Assembly (NCBI GenBank): GCA_016713445.1
Contig: JADJPB010000022.1
Span: forward strand, 1 to 43,278
Reading direction: 5' to 3'
DNA: 43,278 nucleotides
DNA from: Bacteroidota bacterium
GTDB taxonomy: Bacteria > Bacteroidota > Bacteroidia > AKYH767-A > OLB10
The notes under the pieces are model-generated. The model saw only the letters and a program-made list of their open reading frames with translations, ran no database searches and had not been told where the DNA came from. Positions 15,578 to 24,115 of the stretch are shown piece by piece (within the stretch, counting starts at the first letter, position 1; the number at the start of each line of letters is the position of its first letter). Position numbers and translations under genes: made by a program.

Positions 15578-17583
15578 ATGAACATGGATAGCACTCCGGT
15601 GAATCCTGAAGAGCAATTGCCTTCAGACACCTCGGCTGAGAATTCGGCCCCACAAGTAAATGAATCATCTGAAAGTCAGGAAGTATCTGATACTCCCATT
15701 CAGGATTCCAACGAAAAACAAGAACCCGTCGCAGAAGTTGTTACAGCCGCCCCAGAAGCGCACGACGACGAACATCACGAAGAAGAGGTTCATATCGACA
15801 TGACCGAAGAAAGTCATGAAGAATTGGAAGCAGAACCCGTTGAAGATTTTGGCCAAATGTCGAAAGAAGATTTGGTGCTTCGCATGGATGTTTTTAGCAA
15901 AGAAAATGATGTTAATACCGTAAAGAATAGGGTTCAAGCAGCCCGTGATTCTTTTCAAGCAATTTTTAATTTAGAACGTGATACAGCCTTTGCTGCATTT
16001 ATTGCGGCTGGTGGAATCAAAGAAGAATTTGATTATAAAGATGCATTAGAAGAAAAGTTTTTTGATGCATATAAAGTTTTTCAAAAGCGTCGGTCTGAAT
16101 TTATTTTAGGGCAAGAGAAAATTCGAACGACTAATTTAAAAGTAAAGAATGAAATTCTTTTGCAGATGAAAAACATCTTGCAAACAGAAGAAGATATGTC
16201 GAAAGCGTTCAATGAATTTCACGAGTTGCAAGCAAAGTGGAGAGGAGTAGGTCCTGTGCCACCTCAAAACGTGAACGATTTGTGGATGACATACAAGCTG
16301 TATTGTGATCGTTTCTATGAGTTCATACGTCTGAATCGTGAGTTGCAAGACCTGGAGATGAAGAAAATCTCGAGATGAAAATGCATCTCTGTGAAAAAGC
16401 AGAAGAGCTCTTGCTTGAACCCTCGTTGAATAAAGCATTGCAGGAAATGCAATCTTTGCAAATAAAATGGCGCGAAGTAGGTGCTGTTCCTCGCGAGAAG
16501 AGAACTGAAATTTGGATCCGATTTAAAGCGGCTGTCGATAAAGTTTATGAAAACAAACGCAGCTATATTGATTCTCAAAAGGAATTCTTCGAGAAAAATT
16601 TCGCGGATAAAAACGCCTTGATTACAAAAGCAGAAGAAATCATCAATGATAAATTCGCAAACCATCAACAATGGCAAGCTGGATTAAAAAAATTGTTAGA
16701 GCTGCAAACGGATTGGAGAAAAATTGGTCCTGCAGGAAAAGAACATAACGATGCAGTTTGGAGTAAATTTAAAGCTACATGCGATCAATTCTTTAAGAAC
16801 AAGGATGAGTTTTATAAACAAAAGAAACAGGAATACGCTGCCAATTTACAAGCGAAAACAGAACTCTGCATCCAGGCAGAAAGTTTGAAGGAAAGTGATG
16901 CGTGGAAAAATACAGCGCAAGAACTTATCCGACTTCAGCAAGAATGGAAAAAAATTGGTCCTGCAGGCGATAAGAATGAAAAAATATGGCATCGCTTTAA
17001 AGAAGCTTGCGATGCTTTCTTCACGCGCAAAACAGCTCACTTCTCGGTACAAGATGAAGCACAAGCAGGTAACCTTGAATTAAAAAATGCCCTGATCGCA
17101 GAAGTAGAGCAAGTAGAGGTAAGTGCTGATCCGAATGAAGCATTGGAGCAGCTAAAAGCATTTCAGCGTAAGTTTACTGAAATCGGATTAGTGCCCATGA
17201 AGCAAAAGGATGATATTCAACAACGTTTCAGAGCCGCCATCCAGGTACATTTTGATGCTTTGAAGGCTAAGCCAGAGTACCGTCAATCGTTCAAGCGTTC
17301 TGATCGCCCCGATCGCGGGGATCGACCCGAAAGAGGTGCCCCAAGAGGTGAAAGATCCTATCGTCCTGCCAATGAAGGTGGTGGAAATGAAGAGCAAAGG
17401 AATCTTAACAGCAAAGTGACAAAATTGGCTGGTGAGGTTCAATTATGGGAAAATAATCTCGGTTTTTTTGCGAACTCAAAGAATGCCTCGGCTTTACGTG
17501 AAGAATATGAAAGTAAGATTCAACTAGCTAAAGAGGAGATCAATAAATTGAAATCAAGACTGGCTGAATTGAAAAATGCTTAG
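15578..17583 (+). CDS. DUF349 repeat protein (frameshifted)
   Basis: About 668 residues after correction. Acidic, disordered N-terminus (residues 1-95, rich in E/D/S/P), then at least five DUF349 helical repeats, each with a W/F-(K/R)-x-(I/V)-G-x-(V/A) core: KWRGVGPVP, KWREVGAVP, DWRKIGPAG, EWKKIGPAG and KFTEIGLVP, and each followed by an (I/L)W-RFK-type helix. An R/D/G/P-rich linker (DRPDRGDRPERGAPRGERSY) precedes a C-terminal coiled coil ending SRLAELKNA. The frame breaks at an A4 run (16364-16367); A5 would give LEMKKNLEMKMHLCEKAEEL across it. Cytoplasmic. DUF349 proteins have no settled biochemical role; long acidic-headed ones are common in Bacteroidota. A clear terminator follows. Confidence 0.9.
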
Positions 17584-17619
17584 ATAGAATATCATCGTAT
17601 TGTAAAATAGTAACTTATT

Positions 17620-17662
17620 AAAGCCCTTCTGGAATAAAATCCATGAAGGGCTTTGATTTTTT
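17620..17662 (+). terminator. Intrinsic terminator after the DUF349 gene
   Basis: AAAGCCCTTC (17620-17629) pairs with GAAGGGCTTT (17645-17654), followed by GA and T6. Confidence 0.85.
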
Positions 17663-17800
17663 ATGAATTTATTGGGCTAACATTCAATGTATTTTGTATT
17701 TTCGCTGTCCACATCTAAAATTTGGACCTTGCCTAATGAATATGAAAACACCAACAGGTATTCGTATCTTAGTAGTCCAAAACAAAATCAAATAAGCCTA

Positions 17801-19903
17801 ATGAAAAAAGTACTATTACTCGCAGGAATTATTATCATATCAGTTCTAAGCAAAGTGCAAGCGCAAGAGAAGTGTATTACTGAGATAATGTTTCAAGAAG
17901 AAGCAGCTAAAAATCCTGCCTTGTTAAAAAGCCGTCAAGATTTAGAAGATTGGACGCAGAACTATATTAAATCACAAAATCAAAATGTGAATAAAACGGC
18001 TCAGGTAAATCGAATCATTCCTGTAGTCGTACATGTTATACACTATGGTGGTCAAGAGAATATTTCTAAAGCGCAAATTTTAGATCAAATTCGGATTTTG
18101 AATGAAGATTTTAATTACTTGAATGCTGATTCGGTAAATACGCCTAGTGTTTTTAAGCCTTTAGCAGGGGTGTCGAATATTGAGTTTAAGATGGCACAGC
18201 TAGATCCGAATGGTAATTGTACGGATGGAATTCTTCGTGTGTATTCACCACTCACCTACAATGCAAGAAATAATGTAAAAGCTTTAAGTTATTGGCCAAG
18301 CGATAAATATTTAAATATGTGGATTGTTAGCAGCATAGAAAATTCGAGTGGCTCCCCAGGACAAGTAATTGGCTTTGCTCAATTTCCAGGTACAGGTCCT
18401 GCAACTACAGATGGCGTGGTGATTAAGCATGATTTTATGGGAGATATTGGAACAGCTGCAACATCCGGGAATGCTGGGCGTACTGCCACTCACGAAGTGG
18501 GGCATTGGTTAAATCTCAGACATATTTGGGGCGATGCAACTTGCGGAAATGATCAAGTTGCTGACACTCCCACTCAATTTGAAGCCAATTTATCAATTTG
18601 TCCGACATGGCCATATGTAAGCAGTTGCGCAGGAAACGCTCCTAATGGAGATATGTTTACCAATTACATGGATTATACCAACGGAGATTGTCAAAATATG
18701 TTTTCTGGTCGACAATCATCACGAATGAATGCTGCACTATCTTCACCTATCAGTCGAAGAAATAATTTGTGGTCTTCAACGAATTTAACAGCTACGGGAA
18801 CAGATGGGGCCCCTGTAGTTTTATGTGCTCCGGTTGCGGACTTTATTCCGAAGCCACGATTTATTTGTGAAGGAGGATCAATTGCATTTTCGGATCAATC
18901 TTGGGGAGGAACTGGAACGAGTAGAATATGGACATTTCAAGGTGGAACTCCCTCGACAGATACTTCTGCTAATCCCACTGTAGTTTATTCCACACCGGGA
19001 GTATATGATGTTTCTTTATCCGTAATAAATTCAGCAGGTTCAACTACTAAAACTGTGTCTGAAATGGTGGTTGTTAGTCCCAATACAGTAGCAAACCAAG
19101 TGTTCCCTTTTAGTGAAGGATTTGAATCTGGTTCTTTCCCGTTCACAAATGATTGGTTTTTCTATGATACAAATGGTGGTTTTAGTTGGGATGTTAATAA
19201 TGCCGCAGCAGCTACAGGGCAATACTCAATAAATCTATATAATTTCACTAATGCCAATAAGGGCGTGGATGAATTTATTACGAATGCTTTCGATTTGTCT
19301 AATGTGAGTAGCACGATGATGAGTTTTAAGTTAGCGTATGCTACTAAGAATTCTACAAGTACTAATTTAGATAAATTAACAGTACTCTATTCAAGTAATT
19401 GTGGACAATCATGGTCGCCTCGATATGTAAAAGTGGGAACTGCTTTACAAACTACTTCGGGTTCTGTAGCTAGCGATTTTTTACCGTCTGCAAGTCAGTG
19501 GAGAACGGAAACTATTAATTTCTCAATTCCTGCTGTTTCCTCAAAACCAAATGTTCGTTTTCGTTTTGAATTTAATTATGATAGTGGAAACAATATTTAC
19601 ATCGATGATATTAATTTAACGGGTATCGTTGGCGTAAACGAAGTGAATGCGCTTAATTCTAATGTTGTGGTATATCCTAATCCGAGTACCTCATTTACGT
19701 ATGTAGATTTTAATATGACTTCGTTAGGGAATGTAGTTATTGATGTGTTTGATGTGCAAGGAAGAACCGTATCGACTTTTGCAGATGTTTTACCAGCAGG
19801 CGATCATCAGTATACAATGAATAATGATCTTGAAAAAGGAGTTTACATGGTTCGTATTTCTTTTGGTGATCATTCAGTAACCAAGAGAGTGGTGATTAAT
19901 TAA
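17801..19903 (+). CDS. Secreted M43-family zinc metalloprotease with T9SS domain (1)
   Basis: 700 residues. Signal peptide MKKVLLLAGIIIISVLSKVQ then AQ; a propeptide-like region; RIIPVVVHVIHYGG at about 71-84, the usual start of the M43 (pappalysin/cytophagalysin) catalytic domain; zinc motif HEVGHWLNLRH (231-241); Met-turn YMDY near 289. Then a PKD domain (VADFIPKPRFICEGGS, RIWTFQGGTPSTDTSANP), a beta-sandwich with FITNAFDLSNVSSTMMSFKL, and a T9SS type A domain (VVVYPNPSTSFTYVDF, ending VTKRVVIN). I start at 17801 because the upstream in-frame extension has no signal peptide. A tandem paralogue follows. Likely an extracellular or surface protease; the substrate is unknown. Confidence 0.93.
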   Translation: MKKVLLLAGIIIISVLSKVQAQEKCITEIMFQEEAAKNPALLKSRQDLEDWTQNYIKSQNQNVNKTAQVNRIIPVVVHVIHYGGQENISKAQILDQIRILNEDFNYLNADSVNTPSVFKPLAGVSNIEFKMAQLDPNGNCTDGILRVYSPLTYNARNNVKALSYWPSDKYLNMWIVSSIENSSGSPGQVIGFAQFPGTGPATTDGVVIKHDFMGDIGTAATSGNAGRTATHEVGHWLNLRHIWGDATCGNDQVADTPTQFEANLSICPTWPYVSSCAGNAPNGDMFTNYMDYTNGDCQNMFSGRQSSRMNAALSSPISRRNNLWSSTNLTATGTDGAPVVLCAPVADFIPKPRFICEGGSIAFSDQSWGGTGTSRIWTFQGGTPSTDTSANPTVVYSTPGVYDVSLSVINSAGSTTKTVSEMVVVSPNTVANQVFPFSEGFESGSFPFTNDWFFYDTNGGFSWDVNNAAAATGQYSINLYNFTNANKGVDEFITNAFDLSNVSSTMMSFKLAYATKNSTSTNLDKLTVLYSSNCGQSWSPRYVKVGTALQTTSGSVASDFLPSASQWRTETINFSIPAVSSKPNVRFRFEFNYDSGNNIYIDDINLTGIVGVNEVNALNSNVVVYPNPSTSFTYVDFNMTSLGNVVIDVFDVQGRTVSTFADVLPAGDHQYTMNNDLEKGVYMVRISFGDHSVTKRVVIN

Positions 19904-19922
19904 AAAGAATTAATGAATAAGG

Positions 19923-19959
19923 TTGCGCTCAGAGAGAATATCTGTGAGCGCAATTTTTT
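19923..19959 (+). terminator. Intrinsic terminator between the two M43 genes
   Basis: TTGCGCTCA (19923-19931) pairs with TGAGCGCAA (19945-19953), then T6. It suggests that the two protease genes are transcribed separately. Confidence 0.85.
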
Positions 19960-20009
19960 ATTTAAGATGTTGAGAGTATATGTATCATTTTTAAAATTTA
20001 AACTGAAAG

Positions 20010-22100
20010 ATGAAGAAAATTATTATTAGTGCATTCTTATTTATTTCATCCTTGCAGATGGGATTAGGACAACAACATGTTTATCGTACTTGTGATACGG
20101 ACGTGAAATGGCGAGAAGTTATAAAGACGGATCCAGAAGCAGCTGAACGTAACGCTCAATTACGTGAATTCAGAAAATTGTTCATCGCTTCTCCATCCGC
20201 GCAAAAAAGAATTTCGTCAACTGGTATTATTTCATATCGAATACCTGTAGTGTTTCATGTCATTCATAAATACGGTACTGAAAATATTAGCAGAGCGCAA
20301 ATTCTGGATGGATTGAATTTATTGAATTTGAGTTTTCAAAAATTGAATAGTGATACGAATCAAGTGATTCCTTTATTTCAATCTATTTTTGCAGATTGTG
20401 AAATTGAACTTGTTCTGGCTAATATTGATCCGTTTGGAAATTGTACAGATGGAATAACTAGAACTTATTCTACGTTGACATCATCCGCAGGTGATAATGT
20501 CAAGGCTTTGATTGATTGGCCATCAAATCAATATTTTAATATTTGGGTGGTGCAAAATATTGCTAGCGGTGCTGCCGGTTATGCCTATTACCCAGGTGCA
20601 AATGCAAATATTGATGGCGTTGTAATTCGCCATGATTATGTGGGTGGAATCGGAACTTCTAACGGTACAAATTATACGGAACGGTCTTTAACACACGAGG
20701 TGGGTCACTGGTTAGACCTTCCTCATACTTGGGGGTCTACAAATAACCCAGGTGTAGCAAGTAATTGTAATACAGACGATGGAATTTCTGATACTCCCAA
20801 TACAATTGGTACCGCTAATTTTTCTTGTAATACCGCACAGTCTACTTGTGGGGTCATTGATAATGTTCAAAATTACATGGATTATGCATCTTGTCATTAT
20901 ATGTTTACGGAAGGACAAAAAGCAGCGATGCACGCAACTTTAAATTCTTCAGTAGGAAGTAGAGATAATTTGTCGACACTTAGTAATTGGATTGCCACGG
21001 GGACGGAAATAGGTAGGGTAATTCAAACTTGTACGCCGGTTGCAGACTTTAGCATTCAAAAAAGAGGTGTTTGCGCAGGTTCTTCGATTACTTTCAAAGA
21101 TGTGTCTTGGGGTGGAGAGGTAGCAACTCGATTGTGGACTTTTCAAGGTGGTACTCCTGCAACAGATACTTCCGCTAATCCTACTATCGCTTATCTAACA
21201 CCAGGGGTTTATAACGTGACGCTTTCAGTTTCGAATTCAACAGGCACAGATGTGATCACCCGTAGTGGAGTTGTGGAAGTGTCACCTAATCCAGGAGTGA
21301 ACCTCATTCCTTATTCTGAAGGATTTGAGACAATAGCATTCCCGAGTAATGGATGGATAGTAGAAAATTTAAATAATAACAATGCTTGGGGCTTATCATC
21401 TGCAGCTGCAGCAACTGGATCTAATGCGCTTCGACTCATTAATCAAAGCGGGAATAGCGCAGGTAGTATCGATGAAATAATTACACCAACTTTTAATTTG
21501 TCAAATGTAAGCGGTACGATGATGACCTTTAAATATGCTTTTGCCTCTAAGGTTAACACGGATAGCTCGGAGCTAAAAGTTTTTTATTCGGTTAATTGTG
21601 GTGATACATGGACACAACGATTTTCGAGAATTGGACCAAGTTTAGTAACTGCACCCACCAACAATGGGAACTTTATTCCTACGGCAAGCCAGTGGGCTAC
21701 AGGAACTGTAAATCTAGTCGCAAATATTATTTCTGGTAAACCCAATGTTCGGTTGAAATTTCAATTTATAAACGAATCTGGAAACAATATTTATATTGAT
21801 GATATAAATATTTCTGGTATCGTAGGATCGCAAGAACTGTTGGCATTGCAGTACGATTTCGAAGTTTTTCCAAATCCATCAAGGAGCAATGTTCAAGTGA
21901 AATTAAATCTGGATAGATCGCAACAGGTACAAATGGATTTAATGGATGTAACCGGCAGAACTGTTTATTCTTCTTCCAATGATGCACTTTCAGGTCCCTT
22001 TCAAACTGAAATATCAAACGATGGATTATCGGGTGTTTACTTTTTAAGAGTGAGTGTGGAGGACGGGCAATTTACCAAACGCATTGTATTTATTCCTTAA
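20010..22100 (+). CDS. Secreted M43-family zinc metalloprotease with T9SS domain (2)
   Basis: 696-residue paralogue of the preceding gene, with the same order of parts: signal peptide MKKIIISAFLFISSLQMGLG, SYRIPVVFHVIHKYGTENIS, zinc motif HEVGHWLDLPH (229-239), Met-turn region NYMDYASCHYMF, PKD domain (VADFSIQKRGVCAGSS, LWTFQGGTPATDTSANP), sandwich domain (ITPTFNLSNVSGTMMTFKYA), T9SS domain (FEVFPNPSRSNVQVKL ... FTKRIVFIP). All three zinc ligands and the glutamate are present, so it should be active. The N-terminal propeptide is the part that differs most from its neighbour. The SRPBCC gene follows after 20 bases and may be co-transcribed. Confidence 0.93.
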   Translation: MKKIIISAFLFISSLQMGLGQQHVYRTCDTDVKWREVIKTDPEAAERNAQLREFRKLFIASPSAQKRISSTGIISYRIPVVFHVIHKYGTENISRAQILDGLNLLNLSFQKLNSDTNQVIPLFQSIFADCEIELVLANIDPFGNCTDGITRTYSTLTSSAGDNVKALIDWPSNQYFNIWVVQNIASGAAGYAYYPGANANIDGVVIRHDYVGGIGTSNGTNYTERSLTHEVGHWLDLPHTWGSTNNPGVASNCNTDDGISDTPNTIGTANFSCNTAQSTCGVIDNVQNYMDYASCHYMFTEGQKAAMHATLNSSVGSRDNLSTLSNWIATGTEIGRVIQTCTPVADFSIQKRGVCAGSSITFKDVSWGGEVATRLWTFQGGTPATDTSANPTIAYLTPGVYNVTLSVSNSTGTDVITRSGVVEVSPNPGVNLIPYSEGFETIAFPSNGWIVENLNNNNAWGLSSAAAATGSNALRLINQSGNSAGSIDEIITPTFNLSNVSGTMMTFKYAFASKVNTDSSELKVFYSVNCGDTWTQRFSRIGPSLVTAPTNNGNFIPTASQWATGTVNLVANIISGKPNVRLKFQFINESGNNIYIDDINISGIVGSQELLALQYDFEVFPNPSRSNVQVKLNLDRSQQVQMDLMDVTGRTVYSSSNDALSGPFQTEISNDGLSGVYFLRVSVEDGQFTKRIVFIP

Positions 22101-22120
22101 CTTTAAATTAATAGTAGAAT

Positions 22121-22531
22121 ATGGCTATTTATCAATGGAAATCTACCTATGTAATGTATGCTTCTCCTGAAGATGTGTTTGAGGCATTCACTGATCCCGG
22201 TATCATTGATCTGTGGGGTGGAGGATTGTCAGTAGTAGAGTCAAGTATAGGAGGATTGTTTGAATTGTTTGATGGTTGGGTGAAAGGAGAAATTACACAT
22301 TTTGTACTGGATAAAGAACTTGGCTTTACTTGGAAGCCCGCTGAATGGGATAAAAAAACTGCCCCTTCAAAAGTGCATCTTCGTTTTATGCCACATCCCG
22401 CAGGTACCGATATCGTCTTAGTGCATACTGATTTCCCATCGCAAGAAGAATGTGATAAACATGCTAACGGCTGGATCGATTTTGTGTTGGATCCGATGAA
22501 TGATTATTTCACGATGGAAAAAGAAAAATAA
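22121..22531 (+). CDS. SRPBCC/AHSA1-like domain protein
   Basis: 136-residue cytoplasmic protein of the START/Bet v1-like (AHSA1) fold. Visible: YVMYASPEDVFEAFTDPGII and LWGGG at the start of the fold, GGLFELFDGWVKGEI, LGFTWKPAEWD, and the C-terminal helix region NGWIDFVLDPMNDYF. The family binds hydrophobic ligands or acts as a stress co-chaperone; the ligand cannot be read from sequence. Full length and intact. It lies 20 bases after the second protease gene; the product has no signal peptide, so the two may be unrelated in function. Confidence 0.85.
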   Translation: MAIYQWKSTYVMYASPEDVFEAFTDPGIIDLWGGGLSVVESSIGGLFELFDGWVKGEITHFVLDKELGFTWKPAEWDKKTAPSKVHLRFMPHPAGTDIVLVHTDFPSQEECDKHANGWIDFVLDPMNDYFTMEKEK

Positions 22532-22657
22532 TACCAATTACAAGTATATTTTAGTTCAAAGCTGCGACGTATTTTTTTTGCCAAGACGATTTTAAAAATC
22601 GTTACATAGCCATAGCCTTCGGAACAATTTTTTTAAGAAGTATTGGTGAAAAAGAGT

Positions 22658-22673
22658 CCCGATAGCTATCGGG
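22658..22673. repeat. Perfect 16-bp palindrome
   Basis: CCCGATAGCTATCGGG is a perfect inverted repeat without a T tail. Intergenic palindromes of this kind are common in Bacteroidota genomes; a single copy was noticed here. Confidence 0.7.
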
Positions 22674-22686
22674 CAAACGGATAATT

Positions 22687-22725
22687 AAACTCTGAATTGG
22701 CTAAGACTAATTCGGAGTTTTTTTT
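22687..22725 (+). terminator. Intrinsic terminator downstream of the SRPBCC gene
   Basis: AAACTCTGAATT (22687-22698) pairs with AATTCGGAGTTT (22709-22720) with one T-G wobble; the T tract runs to 22725. Confidence 0.8.
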
Positions 22726-22745
22726 GTGCCTCGTATGAAAGTTTT

Positions 22746-22782
22746 AGCCTCTCCCCCTACCCCTCTCCAGGGGAGAAGGGCT
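22746..22782. repeat. Interspersed CCTCTCCCC-type repeat
   Basis: AGCCTCTCCCC... with CCCTCTCC facing GGGGAGAAGGG, bounded by AGCC/GGCT. It resembles the outer arms of the palindromic elements in the propeller genes and the repeat at 33191-33218, and may be the same repeat family in an intergenic setting. Confidence 0.6.
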
Positions 22783-22842
22783 ATATAAAACAAATTTCTC
22801 TAGTGACCTCTTGTCTCTTGTGAGAGCAGAAAATGAAATTAT

Positions 22843-22872
22843 TTTGAATTTCTAAATTTTGATTTATATTTG
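22843..22872 (+). promoter_or_regulatory. Promoter: TTTG - 18 bp - TATATTTG
   Basis: TTTG at 22843-22846 and TATATTTG at 22865-22872 with an 18-base spacer, close to the Bacteroidota consensus. The predicted start is near 22879, giving a leader of about 210 bases before the RhuM-Fic gene. Confidence 0.7.
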
Positions 22873-22884
22873 CATTCTTAATAC

Positions 22885-22965
22885 ATGGATATAACACCTT
22901 ATATTAAGTCTGGAAATAATAAAAATATTTTTTGTAAAAATTTAACAAAGCAGTTTAAAAAGTGA
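22885..22965 (+). other. 26-codon ORF in the RhuM-Fic leader
   Basis: Starts a few bases after the predicted transcription start; encodes MDITPYIKSGNNKNIF... and ends FKK before TGA. Lysine/asparagine-rich, with no recognised family. It could be a leader peptide, an antitoxin-like small protein or chance. Confidence 0.25.
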
Positions 22966-23092
22966 ATCATCTGTAATTCGATTAATTAATCAAGGGAGGG
23001 TATCCTCTCCTTCTTCATCCTCATTATTTAGGAGGAAGAGGTTGTGCCTTTGGTTGATTTTGTGGGTAGATGGATTTACTTCTATAGAGTAA

Positions 23093-24067
23093 ATGAAAAA
23101 TCAAATTGAAATTTATCAAACTTTGGATCATTCAATTAAAATTGCTGTTCGATTTGAAAATGATTCCGTATGGTTGTCTCAACAGCAATTGGCTATTTTA
23201 TTTGAACAAACGAAGCAAAATATTAGTTTGCATATTAATAATTGCTTTTTAGAAGGTGAGTTGGACAAAAGTCAACTGTCAAGGATTTCTTGACAGTTCA
23301 AACTGAAGGTAAAAGAAAAGTGAAGCGTGCTATTGTTCATTATAATCTGGATATAATAATTTCTGTAGGTTATAGAGTGAAGTCAAAGGTCGGAACACAA
23401 TTTCGCCAATGGGCTACAAATAGATTAAAGGATTATTTGGTGCAAGGATATGCAATCAATGAAAAGCGTTTATTAGAAAAGCAGCAGCATGTAGAGTACT
23501 TGAAAACCGGAATCAGAATATTAAGTAGAACAATTGAAGAACAGGTTAATGGTTCTGATAGCGAATCTTTACGAATTTTTGCTAAAGGTTTAACATTGCT
23601 GGAAGATTATGATAATGAATTGTTAGATCATTCGAGTAGAACTGATGTAAAGATCAAATACCCTGAATTAAAAGATTATTGTCATTTGATAGAAAAAATG
23701 CAGTTGTCAATAGATTCGAAAGTATTTGCTAAACCCAAAGGACAATAGTTTTGAGAGTTCAGTTCGCTTGATTGAACAAAGTTTTAATGGTAAAGAATTC
23801 TATGTTGGGTTAGAGGAAAAAGCTGCGATGCTTTTATATCTTATTGTTAAGAATCATTCATTTGTAGATGGGAATAAGAGAATCGGTGCAGCTTGTTTTT
23901 TATTTTTCTTGGAGAAAAATAATTTGTTGGTTAATAAATTTCAACAACCCATTTTAAGCAACGATGCTTTGGCATCCTTAACGTTATTCGTCGCTTCTAG
24001 TCGACCTGAAGAAATGGGAACAGTGAAGAAGTTAATAATTAGCATTCTGAATAGAAATCAATTATAA
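23093..24067 (+). CDS. RhuM-family protein with C-terminal Fic/Doc domain (two frameshifts)
   Basis: Reconstructed as about 324 residues. N-terminal RhuM part: VRFENDSVWLSQQQLAILFE, KQNISLHINNCFLEGELD, then YNLDIIISVGYRVKSKVGTQ and FRQWATNRLKDYLVQGYAIN, the hallmark of this family. C-terminal Fic/Doc domain with motif HSFVDGNKRIGAACFLFFLE: the catalytic His and the GNKR loop are intact, so AMP-transfer or phosphotransfer chemistry is possible. Breaks: near 23285-23290 (one T missing; RISLTVQTEG if restored) and at GG 23740-23741 (one base extra; KDNSFESS if removed). The two cancel, leaving 975 bases, a multiple of three. No inhibitory (S/T)xxxE(G/N) motif is obvious and no separate antitoxin gene is seen. 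A helicase follows after 48 bases. Confidence 0.88.
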
Positions 24068-24115
24068 ATGTCTACCTATTAAATGAAAATATTTTAACTT
24101 TAAACAATTTAAAAA

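Larger units (their letters stand above)
22532..23092. other. Repeat- and signal-rich intergenic region (560 bp)
   Basis: No substantial gene. In order it holds AT-rich DNA with small hairpins, the CCCGATAGCTATCGGG palindrome, an intrinsic terminator, a pyrimidine-rich interspersed repeat, a good promoter, a 26-codon ORF, and an untranslated stretch with CCTCTCC/GGAGG-type partial inverted repeats (22997-23042) just before the RhuM-Fic gene. It marks the border between the protease block and the possible toxin/helicase block. Confidence 0.7.

Noticed and set aside
17687..17800. Longer start for the first M43 protease
   Set aside because: The signal peptide begins at 17801; the extra residues are polar and would block export.
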